Of a stretch of DNA of 64,000 bases, positions 23,020-33,464 are shown piece by piece. The DNA lies in assembly GCA_026874595.1 (NCBI GenBank), contig CM049306.1, positions 83,166,142 through 83,230,141 of the forward strand. Direction: 5' to 3'. Position 1 is the first letter of the stretch. The number at the start of each line of letters is the position of its first letter. This DNA comes from Sipunculus nudus. Taxonomy: Eukaryota; Annelida; Sipuncula; Golfingiida; Sipunculidae. A model generated the notes under the pieces. The model made no database searches. It was not told the DNA's origin and saw only the letters and a program-made list of their open reading frames with translations. Position numbers and translations under genes: made by a program.

Positions 23020-25050
23020 GATATACAAAAAGTGAAAGAAGATCAGAGACTTAATTTAGGCACACAGCGCAATCGGGCTGTCGCGCAGACTAACCCTAAC
23101 TCCTGCATTATTGATGACTTGCTATATGACACTACATCACCTGACCCTCTGAACCCTATGCACCCCCGGTTGGTTTTACCCCCTACCTTCCACCATCAGG
23201 TGATCTCAAACGCACACAGCCAAGTAGGGCACTTGGGGATAGAAAAGACAATGCTCAGGTTAAAAGAAGCTTATTCTTTTCCCAACATGCGACGGGCTGT
23301 TACAGACTTTATATCAACATGCCCAGTCTGTATACTTCAAAAGACGCCCCATGACAAGGTGCCAATTGGAGAAATGCCTATCCCGAATAGCCCGGCAGAA
23401 ATTATAGGCATGGACCTAATCGGACCCTTCGTCCAGTCCTCTAATAATAACAAGTACATCCTGGTTATTATTTGTCACTTAACGGGGTGGGTGGAAGCAT
23501 ATCCGATTCCGGACAAAACAAATAAAAGTGTGTGGAATGCATTCCACAATGAATACCTCGCGTGGCATGACGCCCCGCGACGTATAGTTCATGATAATGG
23601 AGCAGAATTTACTGCTAAGGCCTGGTGCGATTACTTAGCCGAGCTTAATATTGAGCAGTCCCGCACAACCCCCTACCACCCAGCCAGTAACGGAAAAACT
23701 GAACGGGCTAACCGGACAATTAAAGATATGATAGCAAAAGCGGTGCAAAATCAACCCTATTGCTGGGAGGACGTTCTAGCTGATGTTTTCTACGGTCACC
23801 GCATCACGCCCAGTAAATCAACTGGTTACAGTCCGTATTGTTTAATGTATGGAAGGCACCCCAGAGCCCCTTTAAACACTTGGCAAAATATGCAAAAATC
23901 ATTCCCAAGCACTACACTAAGATTACGGGCACTTAATGAGGCATGGGAAAAAGCTAATGAACAGATCAAACAGAGTAGAATAAATGATCGGTTAAAGTCC
24001 GAAAATATGCCAACTGCACCCATTTTACGGGAGGGGGACCACGTGGTAGTAAAGGCGGAAAAACCTCTTACATTCACCAGCAAATGTGATCCCCAGTGGA
24101 TCGTCACCCGCACAAAAGGTACTACTTGTAAATTACAACATGCCCACACAGGGCACAGAAAAACAGTCCACAGGTCGAAAGTCACAAAGGTCTCGGATAA
24201 TATAGCATGGAATTCACACCCACCACGACCAAAAAGATCACAAACGGGCCAGCAGCAAAGAAATAACCCCAGCGGTATTAAATCTTTGCCGGTCCGCCCG
24301 AAACACAAAGGACAGAATCTTTGCATGACCACTCGCACCTTGCGTAAGACATGTAGATCAGTCCAGGCTTTACAGCTGAGCAAACAGGGCCCGGTCAGCG
24401 AAACAACACGCCCGACTAAAGATCATTCCCGATTGCATAATACTCCAGCGCCAGCCGGCCGACTAATGACCGCGCCAAATGTGCACAAGCCCAGGTGCCA
24501 ATTGCCTAACCAATATCCGGCGTGTCACAAAGACACACAGGGCCAGGTCAAGCAAACGAAATGCCACACAAAGGTACAATCACAATCGCCCCACACCCCA
24601 AAGCCGGCCAGATTACAAAGACCCAGGTGCAAATTGCCTAATCACAATCACCCGTGTCACAAAGGTCCCTGCAAACAACACCACTCCACACTTGCGCAAT
24701 CAACGGACACGACAGAGGTAATTAGTTCTAGCGCTCAATCACCCCCTGCCCCAACAAAGGTGTCACCCGCGCCTCATTACCATAATACCCCGGCGGTCAA
24801 CGATCACCAACCCATCGGTCGCATGAAAACAAAGAGAAACATCCGATTCACCAATCCGCTCGCTTGGACTAAAAATGGTGAACCTGTGTGCTATGAATGT
24901 GCGCAGCCATATCACGTGGCCGCCGACTGTCCAATTAGACAACAGCGATATTTAAATGAGCAAAACCCCAGTATTCAGCCCCGCAGGTCGCCTAGATTTA
25001 AACACAGAGTGGATTATGCAACTCTAGCGTCCTGGGGCAACTCAAGTTAA
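23020..25050 (+). CDS. int: RE1 integrase with long Cys/His-rich tail ending in CCHC knuckle
   Basis: Same frame as RT. An HHCC zinc module spans the NAHSQVGHLGIEKT to CPVCILQ region. The DDE catalytic core has Asp in GMDLIGPF, Asp in HDNGAEF and Glu in GKTERANR. A DNA-binding C-terminal barrel follows (DHVVVKAEKPLTF). A further ~270 residues are Pro, His, Lys and Cys rich. They contain two copies of a PRC-LPN-CHK repeat (24,487 and 24,619 onward) and, near the end, CYECAQPYHVAADC, a perfect C-X2-C-X4-H-X4-C knuckle at 24,889-24,930. Integrase inserts the cDNA into the chromosome. The tail is unusually long and a second knuckle here is not standard. Confidence 0.9.
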   Translation, partial: DIQKVKEDQRLNLGTQRNRAVAQTNPNSCIIDDLLYDTTSPDPLNPMHPRLVLPPTFHHQVISNAHSQVGHLGIEKTMLRLKEAYSFPNMRRAVTDFISTCPVCILQKTPHDKVPIGEMPIPNSPAEIIGMDLIGPFVQSSNNNKYILVIICHLTGWVEAYPIPDKTNKSVWNAFHNEYLAWHDAPRRIVHDNGAEFTAKAWCDYLAELNIEQSRTTPYHPASNGKTERANRTIKDMIAKAVQNQPYCWEDVLADVFYGHRITPSKSTGYSPYCLMYGRHPRAPLNTWQNMQKSFPSTTLRLRALNEAWEKANEQIKQSRINDRLKSENMPTAPILREGDHVVVKAEKPLTFTSKCDPQWIVTRTKGTTCKLQHAHTGHRKTVHRSKVTKVSDNIAWNSHPPRPKRSQTGQQQRNNPSGIKSLPVRPKHKGQNLCMTTRTLRKTCRSVQALQLSKQGPVSETTRPTKDHSRLHNTPAPAGRLMTAPNVHKPRCQLPNQYPACHKDTQGQVKQTKCHTKVQSQSPHTPKPARLQRPRCKLPNHNHPCHKGPCKQHHSTLAQSTDTTEVISSSAQSPPAPTKVSPAPHYHNTPAVNDHQPIGRMKTKRNIRFTNPLAWTKNGEPVCYECAQPYHVAADCPIRQQRYLNEQNPSIQPRRSPRFKHRVDYATLASWGNSS

Positions 25051-25195
25051 ATATACCATAAGTGTCAACAGACAGCAAAGCGCGTGCGTTTCAGTTCTGG
25101 TAACGGCCGTCACGTGACTAAGAACACGTGATCCCCTTTGCCCTCTAGTATACCCGTCATACTTGGCGCTTCACAGCCGCAGGTAACAAGTTAGC

Positions 25196-25270
25196 ATGCT
25201 GCCCCTCTTGCTCTTCATCCTTGGCCTGCATTGCTTGCACGCAACGGATGACTCTTGCAGATTAATCCGA
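25196..25270 (+). pseudogene. RE1 env signal peptide segment
   Basis: An ATG opens a strongly hydrophobic start, MLPLLLFILGLHCLHA, a convincing secretion signal with a likely cleavage after the small residue. The rest of env lies in another frame starting about 25,255, where CTCTTGCAG also resembles a 3' splice site. So either a one-base change or splicing from the 5' leader connects this region to the env body. Confidence 0.55.
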
Positions 25271-26469
25271 TTGACCATGGCATAGTCATCACAAAACAGG
25301 GTGAGTGCTTTCATTTCCATACACAATGGGCAATAATCGTAAATGTTCCGGCCCCTCCAATTCCATCTCATTTAACGGACACTTTAGGATCGTTAAAAAC
25401 CTATATTAACCAGTTACAAAAACGTAACCATAGTCTGAAATATCACTGGGACACGCGTGTTCAGCTCCTAACTCGAACCCTTAATCATGTTATTCGTAGA
25501 CAAAAAAGGGGATTATTCAATTTTGTTGGTGATCTGTCAAGTTCTCTATTTGGTCTTGTCACGGAAAAACAATTTCTCAAACTTAAAACAGCCGTAGCAT
25601 TATTACATAAATCTAACAGCCAAACCATGCATATGAACTCTATGTTAGTCACTGCTGTTAATCAACTCAGCTCAGCCGCTACAAATACCTCTGCACAACT
25701 CGCCGACATCCAGGAAACAATATCCAAATGGCCCCGAATACTTAATGTACAACAAAATGCTCTCCAGGAACGAATTAATGCCGTTCGTCATGCCTTACAT
25801 ATTGATATATATCTAGACAAAGTCACGGCTGTAGTCCACGCATATCAACAACAGGTAGCTGATTATCACTCCCAACGACGAGCTATCCGACAAGGCCTTA
25901 TTAAAGAACAAATTCTGCCGCGGTCTTACCTGTCGGCTCTAATCACCTATGCAGATATTCACCACTTGGAATACCCCACCCCGGAGTGGATTTATCAAAA
26001 CGGCCGTACCTCCCTGCTCAGCCAGAATTCTACTCACTTCTCCTTTTTCATTCACATCCCTTTGTACCGTAACACTCCGTTCATATGCTATAGCTTGCAT
26101 TCTTGGCCATACCCTATATCGAAAACGGTTGCCGCTAAATATCGTTTGCACTCTAGAATCGCTCTTGCTTCGCAGACATCGCAGGCCTTCATTCCTCGTC
26201 ACTGTGCCGGAAAGCAACCAATTTTGTGCCATGGGGGCCCCCTTTTACTGAAAAGTCGCCTCCAGTGCGAACGATCTCTAATCATACAAACCGCCAGGGG
26301 TATAGGATCTTGCGCCGTCCAGTTTTCCAATTTTACGAGCACGCTCATACAAACTGTTACCTTTGGCCACCACGTAATCGCCACAAATGGAGAAGTAACT
26401 ACTCTCCGCTGCTTAAAAAAGGCATCTTACCTTAAAAAGAGGCACCATTCACGCCTTTATTCCTGGTGA
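25255..26469 (+). pseudogene. env: RE1 env-like fusion glycoprotein, baculovirus F/errantivirus type
   Basis: About 400 residues. Near residue 81 a basic RRQKR furin-type site is followed directly by GLFNFVGDLSSSLFG. This arrangement and wording is the signature of the F-protein/errantivirus envelope family, where the new N-terminus is the fusion peptide. A heptad-rich helical stretch follows (residues about 105-200), then a Cys-containing ectodomain. The frame breaks at 26,44x next to an A5 run, and again around an A7 run near 26,530, before the membrane anchor. In the family the protein is membrane-bound and mediates particle entry. This copy is interrupted at both ends and is presumably non-functional. 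Confidence 0.85.
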
Positions 26470-27014
26470 CTGTGTCCTTCAGGGACTAGACTGGTCCCTC
26501 CACGGCACCTACCTTAGTAAAGAACTTGATACAAAAAAATTGGGTTCCCATTGACATTAATTTATCCTTGCCTTTGCTTGAAACCCCTCGCCATATCCAA
26601 CTAAAATTAGCTACAATAAAGGCGTGGACTCCTTTGGGTCACTTACCCCACCTAGTCCAGCAAGATAGGTCAAAAATACCGTAATATATTGATTTTAGTT
26701 TACCAAACTCGGTGTTTTCCTGGTCTACGGCCAGTATTGTATTTCTATTAGCATCACTGGCCATAGTGTTAGCATGTTGTTGGTTTAACCGCCATCAGCT
26801 ACATCAACGCTGCCTCGCATGCCCTTTATCCCGCCGTGTTGAGCTCCATAAAATACAAACAGTTACCGCTACGCCCAGTGCCCCTATTCCTCCGCCCAAA
26901 AATTCCTTGTCTGCACCAGTACCAGCTCCATCACCAAATCAGAAAAAGGACCCCGTAGAACAGACTATTACCCTTTACCCCAAACATATAACCTGTAATC
27001 ACCAGGGTGTTTAA
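26470..27014 (+). pseudogene. RE1 env C-terminal part: stem, membrane anchor and tail
   Basis: After two frame changes, text typical of a membrane-proximal stem is readable up to about 26,683. The next open stretch (26,712-27,014) begins FSWSTASIVFLLASLAIVLA, a clear membrane span, followed by a short Cys/basic cytoplasmic tail and a Pro-rich end. This supplies the anchor expected for the env upstream. Confidence 0.7.
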
Positions 27015-27173
27015 TCAAGAAGTGGTAGGTAAGCATGTATATCTGTACATAGAATGTATATACAAAAAGGTGTAGGTATAAAGCCAATCAATTCTGTGTG
27101 GTTATATATGTATATGTGTACATTATTTATCAAGTGCATGTATAGCTTTGCGCTATTCCAGGATGGCTATTAA

Positions 27174-27174
27174 C

Positions 27175-27246
<72 letters not shown>
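27174..27246. repeat. Poly-A / (TA)n / (GATA)n compound microsatellite
   Basis: An A-run, then about 15 TA units, then about 7 GATA units in direct succession, inside the RE1 3' non-coding region. Confidence 0.95.
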
Positions 27247-27247
<1 letters not shown>

Positions 27248-27481
27248 CATAATAACAATAACTCATTATAATGATATGTATATAACAGTATATAACAGAT
27301 CAATAGATCCTTGTGTATGTGGGTAACGCCCCGTATAAGGGAGGAACGGATACTGCTGTTGATTGTCTTTTTGCAGAGGCCGTTCCGTGAGGGTCGCCCC
27401 GATGCATCCCCGAGGAGCTGTCTGGTTGGCAAGATCTCTACAATCGCGCATGCTTTCCTGTCGAGATACCACCATATGGAC

Positions 27482-27662
27482 ATACAGCCTAGCACTACGC
27501 TGCATTGAAAGGGACAATCTGTGTGCTAGAGACTCTGGTCATAAAAAAAAAAAAAAAAAAAAAAAGTTAACCTTTCACGCGTGCTACAAACCAATGGTCA
27601 CATAGCCTAGCACTACGCTGCATTTAAATGGACAATCGGTATGCTAGAGACTTTGGCCATGG
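27482..27662. repeat. Direct ~60-bp duplication in RE1 3' non-coding region
   Basis: GCCTAGCACTACGCTGCATT and the text through GCTAGAGACT occur at about 27,488 and 27,605, with a few substitutions, separated by an A23 run and unique sequence. The rest of 27,015-28,006 shows no gene. Confidence 0.85.
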
Positions 27663-28006
27663 CTTTTCAATGAACTTATAATATTCTGTGGACTCCATAT
27701 AGGTCTGTCGTTTGGGACAGCTTGTATTACTGTGTTGAATATGCCTCATATAATACTGTTTATGTTTTTGAATAAAACTACCAACCACACAAAATCAAAG
27801 TAAAACATCAAATACTGCCAGACCCTACACATCCGTAAACCCATTGAAGTCTTCCGGTTTCCCTAGATGTCCACTAGGGTTTTCACCCGGGGACTACGAT
27901 GTGTTTCAAATTTAACATGGGATATCCTTATTGGGCTATAACTTAAAAAAAAAAAAAAAGTCCCTGTCTATAAGTATATAGATAGCTACATTTTTTTTTT
28001 CTCGAT

Positions 28007-28019
28007 AAGGGGGGGAGAG
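28007..28019 (+). other. RE1 polypurine tract
   Basis: AAGGGGGGGAGAG directly abuts the 3' LTR, as expected for the primer of plus-strand DNA synthesis. Confidence 0.9.
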
Positions 28020-28363
28020 TGTCGGATATCCCATTATTTTTGATAATAACACCCCTAAGGGTAAGTTGGCGATCCCACCTGAGGGGACAGCCAATCGGGA
28101 TATCTCCCGGCCCGGGGACCCAAAGCGAGGCTAAAGGATAACCGGCCTCGCTCACTCTGACCTTGGCGCTGGAAGGGTTCACACACTTGTCGACATAAGG
28201 CGAAGTCTTAGTAGCCGCTGCGATAGTGTGAGCTTTTCACAACGCGCACCCTATCAGGACTGACAGTATCATTATAGTTATCTGGACAACCTTTTCGGCA
28301 CTTCTGGTATTTTAAACGAAATTCCTGTGTTGTTTTCTATTACCTGTGGGGAAATTCCCTACA
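28020..28363 (+). repeat. RE1 3' LTR
   Basis: Same length and ends as the 5' LTR. Followed by the second copy of the TGGG target duplication. Confidence 0.95.
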
Positions 28364-28367
28364 TGGG

Positions 28368-29235
28368 GCCGTTCTCTCTGAGCCTGTGGCCTGTTCAGAC
28401 GGTTGATGAGCTGTCACTCAAAACGAAATGAACAACATTGGCTCCGTGTATTTCTCGCTTGGCTGGTAAACCGTTTTGTCTCCAGCAAAAGGTCTCATCT
28501 GATTGGACAAAAATACAGTGCTCCCCTCTGGTGTAGCAATTCAGGATACGAGGTCATAACGAACAGCGCTTACGATATAGGTAGTAGGCCTAAATGTAAA
28601 GCGCTGTGTAAAGAGCGCAGTTGTGTGTTCGCGAGTAACTCTTCCTGACCGGTCCTTCCTTACCTCTCTCCCTATAAGCTATACATGGTAAATGCAATAT
28701 TAGTAACATGCAATGTTTATATATTAGTAACAGGCACATAAATGATCACGCTGTACTATGCGGGTATCATGAATATTTATTTATTCAGATAAATATTATC
28801 ATATTATCCATACATATAATTTCCAAAATGTAAACTCCAGTAACAGTTACGAGATTAAAAAAAACGTTGACTAAAGGTATCAGTGACGCTGTTTCAACCA
28901 AATCAATGCAGGTTTCATATTAGTGTACCGGTAACTTAAATAAATATTACATGTATCAAGTAACAGGTTTGCATTGTTAATAAATTCATGCAAGTGTTCA
29001 TGTGTAACAGATTATAACACCTCAATGTGCAAAAAAATATATATAAACATACCTAGTAAACGACTTGTATATATTACTAAATCTGCGGATAGCGCTGTTT
29101 GAAACAAATCCCTGCATGTAGTTGTATTAATTATATTTTGCAAGAATGCGATTACTCATATAAAATATGCAACAACTGGTAAAAGACTTGCATTGCTTCT
29201 AAATACATGAATATAATCTTTTTGTCTAAAACAAA
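28368..29235. other. Intergenic, nothing recognised
   Basis: AT-rich sequence to the right of RE1. Short plus-strand ORF at 28,403-28,648 without motif. Confidence 0.45.
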
Positions 29236-29239
29236 TAAT

Positions 29240-29690
29240 TGCAGGCAGATACGAAATGGTGTCACGCAATATCTTCCATGTAATGTTGCGTCATGGGTTT
29301 ACTGGCTTATTCTTGAATAATGTCGTTGGAAAACGAACTGTCATTGCTGCTGGAAATGGAGGGAGGTTCCCGCTAGGCAGATGTGTGTGTGGCCAGTTGA
29401 CATCTTGGATAAGTGTTGGTTACAAGGATCATTTACATCAAGGAGGGTTTTCGAATAAGCTATAGCTAAGACCCCACAGTCACTGGAGTTGGTCTGTTCG
29501 TGAACATTCATCACCTGAAGGGTTGGTTCCTCAGGACTAATCTCCATGAATTTCGCAATGAGAGTTTTGGTTGAAGCGGATGATTTCTTACACAGTGAGT
29601 CATACACGGTGATGGTACTGTCTTCCTCGCCAACGTTAAATGCTGTAATCCATTTGTCCCTATTCACATGAAAATTTTAACAAACTCTTT
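29240..29690 (-). pseudogene. Ulp1/SENP-like cysteine protease domain, end of integrase-type transposase relic
   Basis: The minus-strand frame reads WITAFNVGEEDSTITVYDSL, then EQTNSSDCGVLAIAYSKTL, then the remains of a MR.HL..C ending. This is the Ulp1 (C48) fold pattern W...V.VYDSL with the Gln of the oxyanion hole (here EQTNSSDCG) and the catalytic Cys in DCG. The His and Asp of the triad would be at W(H)-equivalent and VYD positions; the His position reads Trp-Ile preceded by Lys, so it may be lost. The domain directly follows a Cys-rich integrase tail in the same orientation, an arrangement I know from Ginger1-type elements. Confidence 0.7.
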
Positions 29691-30302
29691 CGTCGGTTTG
29701 GCCCCCCATTCTCATCGTTGTTGAAGTGCAGTGTCTTTCAGGCCATCGTACGCAAGATAATCCCGGCGCATGTTTTGACTTGCTGTCTACTTTTGTTTGT
29801 CATTCAATCAACCGTTAGAACGGGTCCTTACGTCTTTCTCATCACGTTTGGCCGCATAATATGGTGATTTTCGTACCGATTTGACTTCAGGCGGAGTGTC
29901 TGCTGACGATTTTACTGATGGAGAGGCATCCTTGCATCCCTTTTGATCGTTCCCTTTGTTGCAGCAATCACTTTCAGGATGACAATGCGTGGAGCACGAT
30001 ATACCGTTAGCTCAGCATATGCACCTCTCCGACGTTTTGCAACCTGTGGTGCACTTGCAAGGATTTCTTATGAAGTGATATCTACCATTTGCTAGCATCG
30101 CCGCCTCGGTAAGGGACAACATCTTTAAGATGTTGACCTCATCAAGATCCCCACTATATTCCTGTAAGTGACCAGCGCGGAATTTCGCAGAGAGAATTCT
30201 ATCAGCACAAGCGATCGTGTACGATTTTAACTTATTTCCGTGCGTTTCAATTATGTAAACGTGGCAGATCTGTCGATGAGAGGTCAATCTACGGAATGGC
30301 AA
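29691..30302 (-). pseudogene. Cys-rich C-terminal region of KRBA2/Ginger-like integrase protein
   Basis: Minus-strand frame with KLKSYTIACADRILSAKF and LQEYSGDLDEVN, then NPCKCTTGCKTSERCIC and, past one in-frame stop, GISCSTHCHPESDCCNK. Invertebrate proteins annotated as KRAB-A domain-containing 2-like end in the same CNCK.GC.T.RC.C....C...CH signature after a chromo/SH3-like region. It follows the integrase remnant on the same strand. Function is presumed DNA or metal binding. Stops and frame changes show it is dead. Confidence 0.7.
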
Positions 30303-30793
30303 TTAACAGAACTCTGTCCTCAACCGTGAACTCTCTTGTTACTGTCTCGTCTTTCTCTTCTGTTTCTCCTGGCGATGCAGGTGGCGACATGGGTTGCGTC
30401 ACAGATATAAAATTTGAGTTGGTTCACTTGTTGTCTCCAGAGGTGAAGATGTCCCTGTCCCAGTGGCATTCAGCTCCTCTTCATCAATCACGTGAAGAGG
30501 TGTTTGCTAGAACAACGGAGATTTTGGGTCTTTCCAAATTACCAGTGTGTATGGCGTTTCTCCTGTGGTTTCTGATGACTGCAAGTTCATGTGATACATG
30601 ATCCGTGGCAGCTACGAAACCCAGGGACATGGAGAGTCGGGTTCCGAACACAACTCTACCTTCAGGGCACTGATCCACTGCTCCACCACATGGTTTCCTC
30701 GTTCGATTAACCCCTGAGAATAGGAACGACGGGGCCGTCCTTTTACTAACGTGTTATCAACTAACAAAAATTCAACCAAACAATTTAGTACTT
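30303..30793 (-). pseudogene. Integrase core C-terminal half (catalytic Glu region), broken
   Basis: Read on the minus strand, the segment around 30,700-30,775 gives RSYSQGLIERGNHVVEQ, containing the catalytic Glu of the DDE core (usual wording SQSQGLVERGN). This is followed after stops by TGETPYTL and a DEEELN stretch, as in gypsy-derived integrases before the C-terminal barrel. Then comes EDRVLL, the start of the next domain. Several stops and at least two frame changes. Confidence 0.7.
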
Positions 30794-30806
30794 GATTGAC
30801 AAATTC

Positions 30807-31115
30807 TGATGAAGAAAATAATGATCGCTCGCTTTAACGTTCGTATGAGTTCTGCTCTCTGAAATGTCTGGATACTTGTCGCTGAGATCGGTGCCGGTCT
30901 CGTATCCCGCCTCGGGCTTTGGGGCTGTGGATGCTGTAGCGTTCTCCGGTCACCGGTATGGGTACAACGGTGGCGGTCTCTGGCGGCTTCCTGCTTGGCT
31001 TGTGTGGCATTACGTCTATCGGCTCTATCAAGATTACGCTTAAGGAGCGCGCAGGGCTGGAGTCTTGACTTCAGCAACCTGTAGCAGCTCGATAAAGCTA
31101 AAATATCTTCAGTCA
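30807..31115. mobile_element. 309-bp insertion flanked by 13-bp direct repeats inside the integrase relic
   Basis: GATTGACAAATTC occurs at 30,794-30,806 and at 31,116-31,128. Between the copies lies 309 bp of GC-richer sequence that has no counterpart in the integrase, which continues on both sides. This is the footprint of an insertion with a 13-bp target duplication. I see no tRNA-like boxes or inverted ends, so its class is unknown. Confidence 0.7.
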
Positions 31116-31495
31116 GATTGACAAATTCACAACCATTGTCGGAGTGGAATATACGTAGCGGACCCAGGTTTATGCTAAGACACGCTGCTCGAGCATCTCA
31201 GCCACTTTATTTGGGCTCTTCGTTCGAAGCGGGAACAGATCATGGAATTTGGAGAAATGGTCCATGAAGTGGCCGATATATCTGAATTCAACATCAGGCA
31301 TGTGGCGAAGATCGATCAAACCCATTTGTACGCGGTCAAGGAAATCATTGCAAACTATTGCTCTCAAAGGAGGGCGTGTGGTTTGAACCTGCGACAGCTG
31401 GAATTTCGGGCAGTTCTTGCAGTATTCCTGGATATAACTCCGTGTGATGCCGAAGTAATGCTTGTAAATCTGAAAATAAGAACAACTTCACTACA
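31116..31495 (-). pseudogene. Integrase N-terminal part: HHCC zinc module and first two catalytic Asp
   Basis: On the minus strand a polypyrimidine-AG (TTCTTATTTTCAG) precedes YFGITRSYIQEYCKNCPK, the CC half of the zinc module. Then come RVQMGLIDLRHMPDVEFRY and MDHFSKFHDLFPL, where the catalytic Asp is in LIDLR. After a frame change near 31,178 comes RIFHSDNGCEFVN, with the second catalytic Asp. Wording is that of the KRBA2/gypsy-integrase-derived family. The splice-acceptor-like start hints at an intron-containing gene or element. Confidence 0.8.
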
Positions 31496-31787
31496 ACTGG
31501 GATAATCAAAAAATTACTTTGCCGAAAAAAACTTCCTATATTTAGCCGACATATGCCATTTAAAATCTTAATCGGATTTTGCTATGTTTTTATGAAATAA
31601 CTCTGTAAATGTTCCAGTAGAACTACTCCGTTTATCATTTCAGTACGACTGTGAAAGTTTGGTGCTCTCGGCAATAAAAAAAAGTACTTTACCAAGCATA
31701 TCATTTAGAAATATTGCCGTAATTTGTATTTGAAATAAACAGATCTACATATACGTTCACTGTGTCATATATTCAGCATGACAAGGA

Positions 31788-31825
<38 letters not shown>

Positions 31826-33020
31826 ATAATAATAAAATATTTATAATAAAAATAACAACACAAATAATAATAATAATAATAATAATAATAATTTATTTAA
31901 GTACATATATTACAGAAAACACAATTATAATCAGGTCATTGAAGCCAAAGTTTAATCGTACATGAAAAAGAAATGGTAGAAAGCTGATCTTGGTGTCATT
32001 CGATGCACAAGTACCCCAGATACAATATTTCTCAATTATATAAATATACCTGCATGATCATAATGAGTATACATATAATCAACATTCAACTGGTTATCCC
32101 CTTCATGTAATATTTAACAAACCCCACTACCTAAAAAGGTAATTAAAAAAAGTTCAATTTGCTGAGAACGTATATTTCAATTTCTATTATATATATATAT
32201 ATTTTTTTTTTTGCAATATTGGGGAAATATTACCTCTTGATCATATTTACCAAGAAATGAAAGATAACAGAGTGCATAAACTCATCAGACATGACCAGGA
32301 AGTGAATAAAATACCAGGTTACAGTATTGATTAAATTATTTGAAATTAGATTATGGATGTGGTTCATTATATTTAAACCTCGTGGTTTTGGCTAGAAAAA
32401 TCAATCTATAATGTTAACAATATTTTGAAATATAATAGTAAGGCAAATAATGTAAAAATGCACTCTAACGACCCGACTATTTTATCTTTTAAATTTAATA
32501 CAATGAAAATATATTGCAATATGAATTTGCAGGCGATAACACTAAACAATACAAAGAATGCATGTATTATATAGTAGTTAATTCTAACTTATGTATAATG
32601 TGCGCATTTCTTGTAGCCCGCATGGTCCATTTTAGTTTCGTGTACCGATTTTACCACGACGAACATGTTGTCAGTGGAAACTTCCCTTAGGAACTTTGCT
32701 GTCGGTTCTCCAAATTTCGATGGGATGATAAGAGCATCTTTAATTCCAAGAGTAGGGAAATCCATAAGACCGAACTACCTCGACTTTACCTAGTGTCTGA
32801 AATGAGCCGGATGAACTGACCTTCTCTTACTCTTATCTTAAAGGTGATTGACAATTTGGTTGTATTTAAATTTCTGCAGATATCATGGGTGTACAATACT
32901 TAACTTGCATGGTTGTCCAAGATTTCTCGGTGTCTAGCCATGATTTGTGCGTGTTTTAAACATGACACGCACCCTGGGCCAGTAAAATGACTCTTCCGAC
33001 AGAATGGGAATGAACATAAA
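31496..33020. other. Intergenic with (TAA)n microsatellites
   Basis: TAA/AAT runs at 31,788-31,825 and 31,864-31,892. Otherwise AT-rich and without a gene. Confidence 0.6.
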
Positions 33021-33464
33021 TATACTGTGGTTGCCTTTTTGTTCGCGTGGGTTAAAAATTAGCGATATCCGTGAAAGGGGAATTACCGCGAAAATAACAC
33101 CTTCGTGAATATAAGGTCCCATCATGGAAGGCAAACTGACAGGTAAAGGATAAATAGATAATAATAACATATCTTATTTGTTTAAAGATTTAAAAGGGGA
33201 GTATACATTATGTCAGATCTTTCCAGTCATCTGAAATTAAATTAAATATAAAATTCAGCTAATTCGACGTTCCCTTAGATCCCCGTCCAATTAGTATGAT
33301 TTATCGGGCTTATTACGTGAATTTGATAAATTGAAGTCATATGGTCTCTACTTTGTGTATGTGTTTAATATGAAGAGACCGCGAAAATGGAACCCTCGCG
33401 AAACACTGAAACATCAGAAATCGCGAAATGTTAACCGCGCGAATATGAAGCCAACCACAGTATA
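33021..33464. mobile_element. MITE with 13-bp terminal inverted repeats
   Basis: TATACTGTGGTTG at the left end is matched in inverse by CAACCACAGTATA at the right end. Subterminal regions share TTCGCG/CGCGAA text in opposite orientation. About 444 bp, no ORF. If TATA is the target duplication, the inverted repeat proper begins CTGTGGTTG. Confidence 0.75.

Larger units (their letters stand above)
19403..28363 (+). mobile_element. RE1: full-length Ty3/gypsy retrotransposon with env-like gene
   Basis: Two direct 344-bp repeats (19403-19746 and 28020-28363), both starting TGTCGG and ending CTACA, flank an 8.27-kb interior. The 4-bp sequence TGGG lies immediately outside both ends (19399-19402, 28364-28367) as target duplication. 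The order is PBS, gag with CCHC knuckle, protease, RT, RNase H, integrase, env, polypurine tract, which is the Ty3/gypsy order because integrase follows RNase H. I see two differences between the LTRs, so insertion is recent. The reading frames are nevertheless interrupted in gag, pol and env, several times at A-runs, so this copy looks inactive unless some breaks are sequencing errors or programmed. Confidence 0.95.

Noticed and set aside
25939-26435. ORFs in other frames over the env region
   Set aside because: They are shadows of the env frame and carry no motif.
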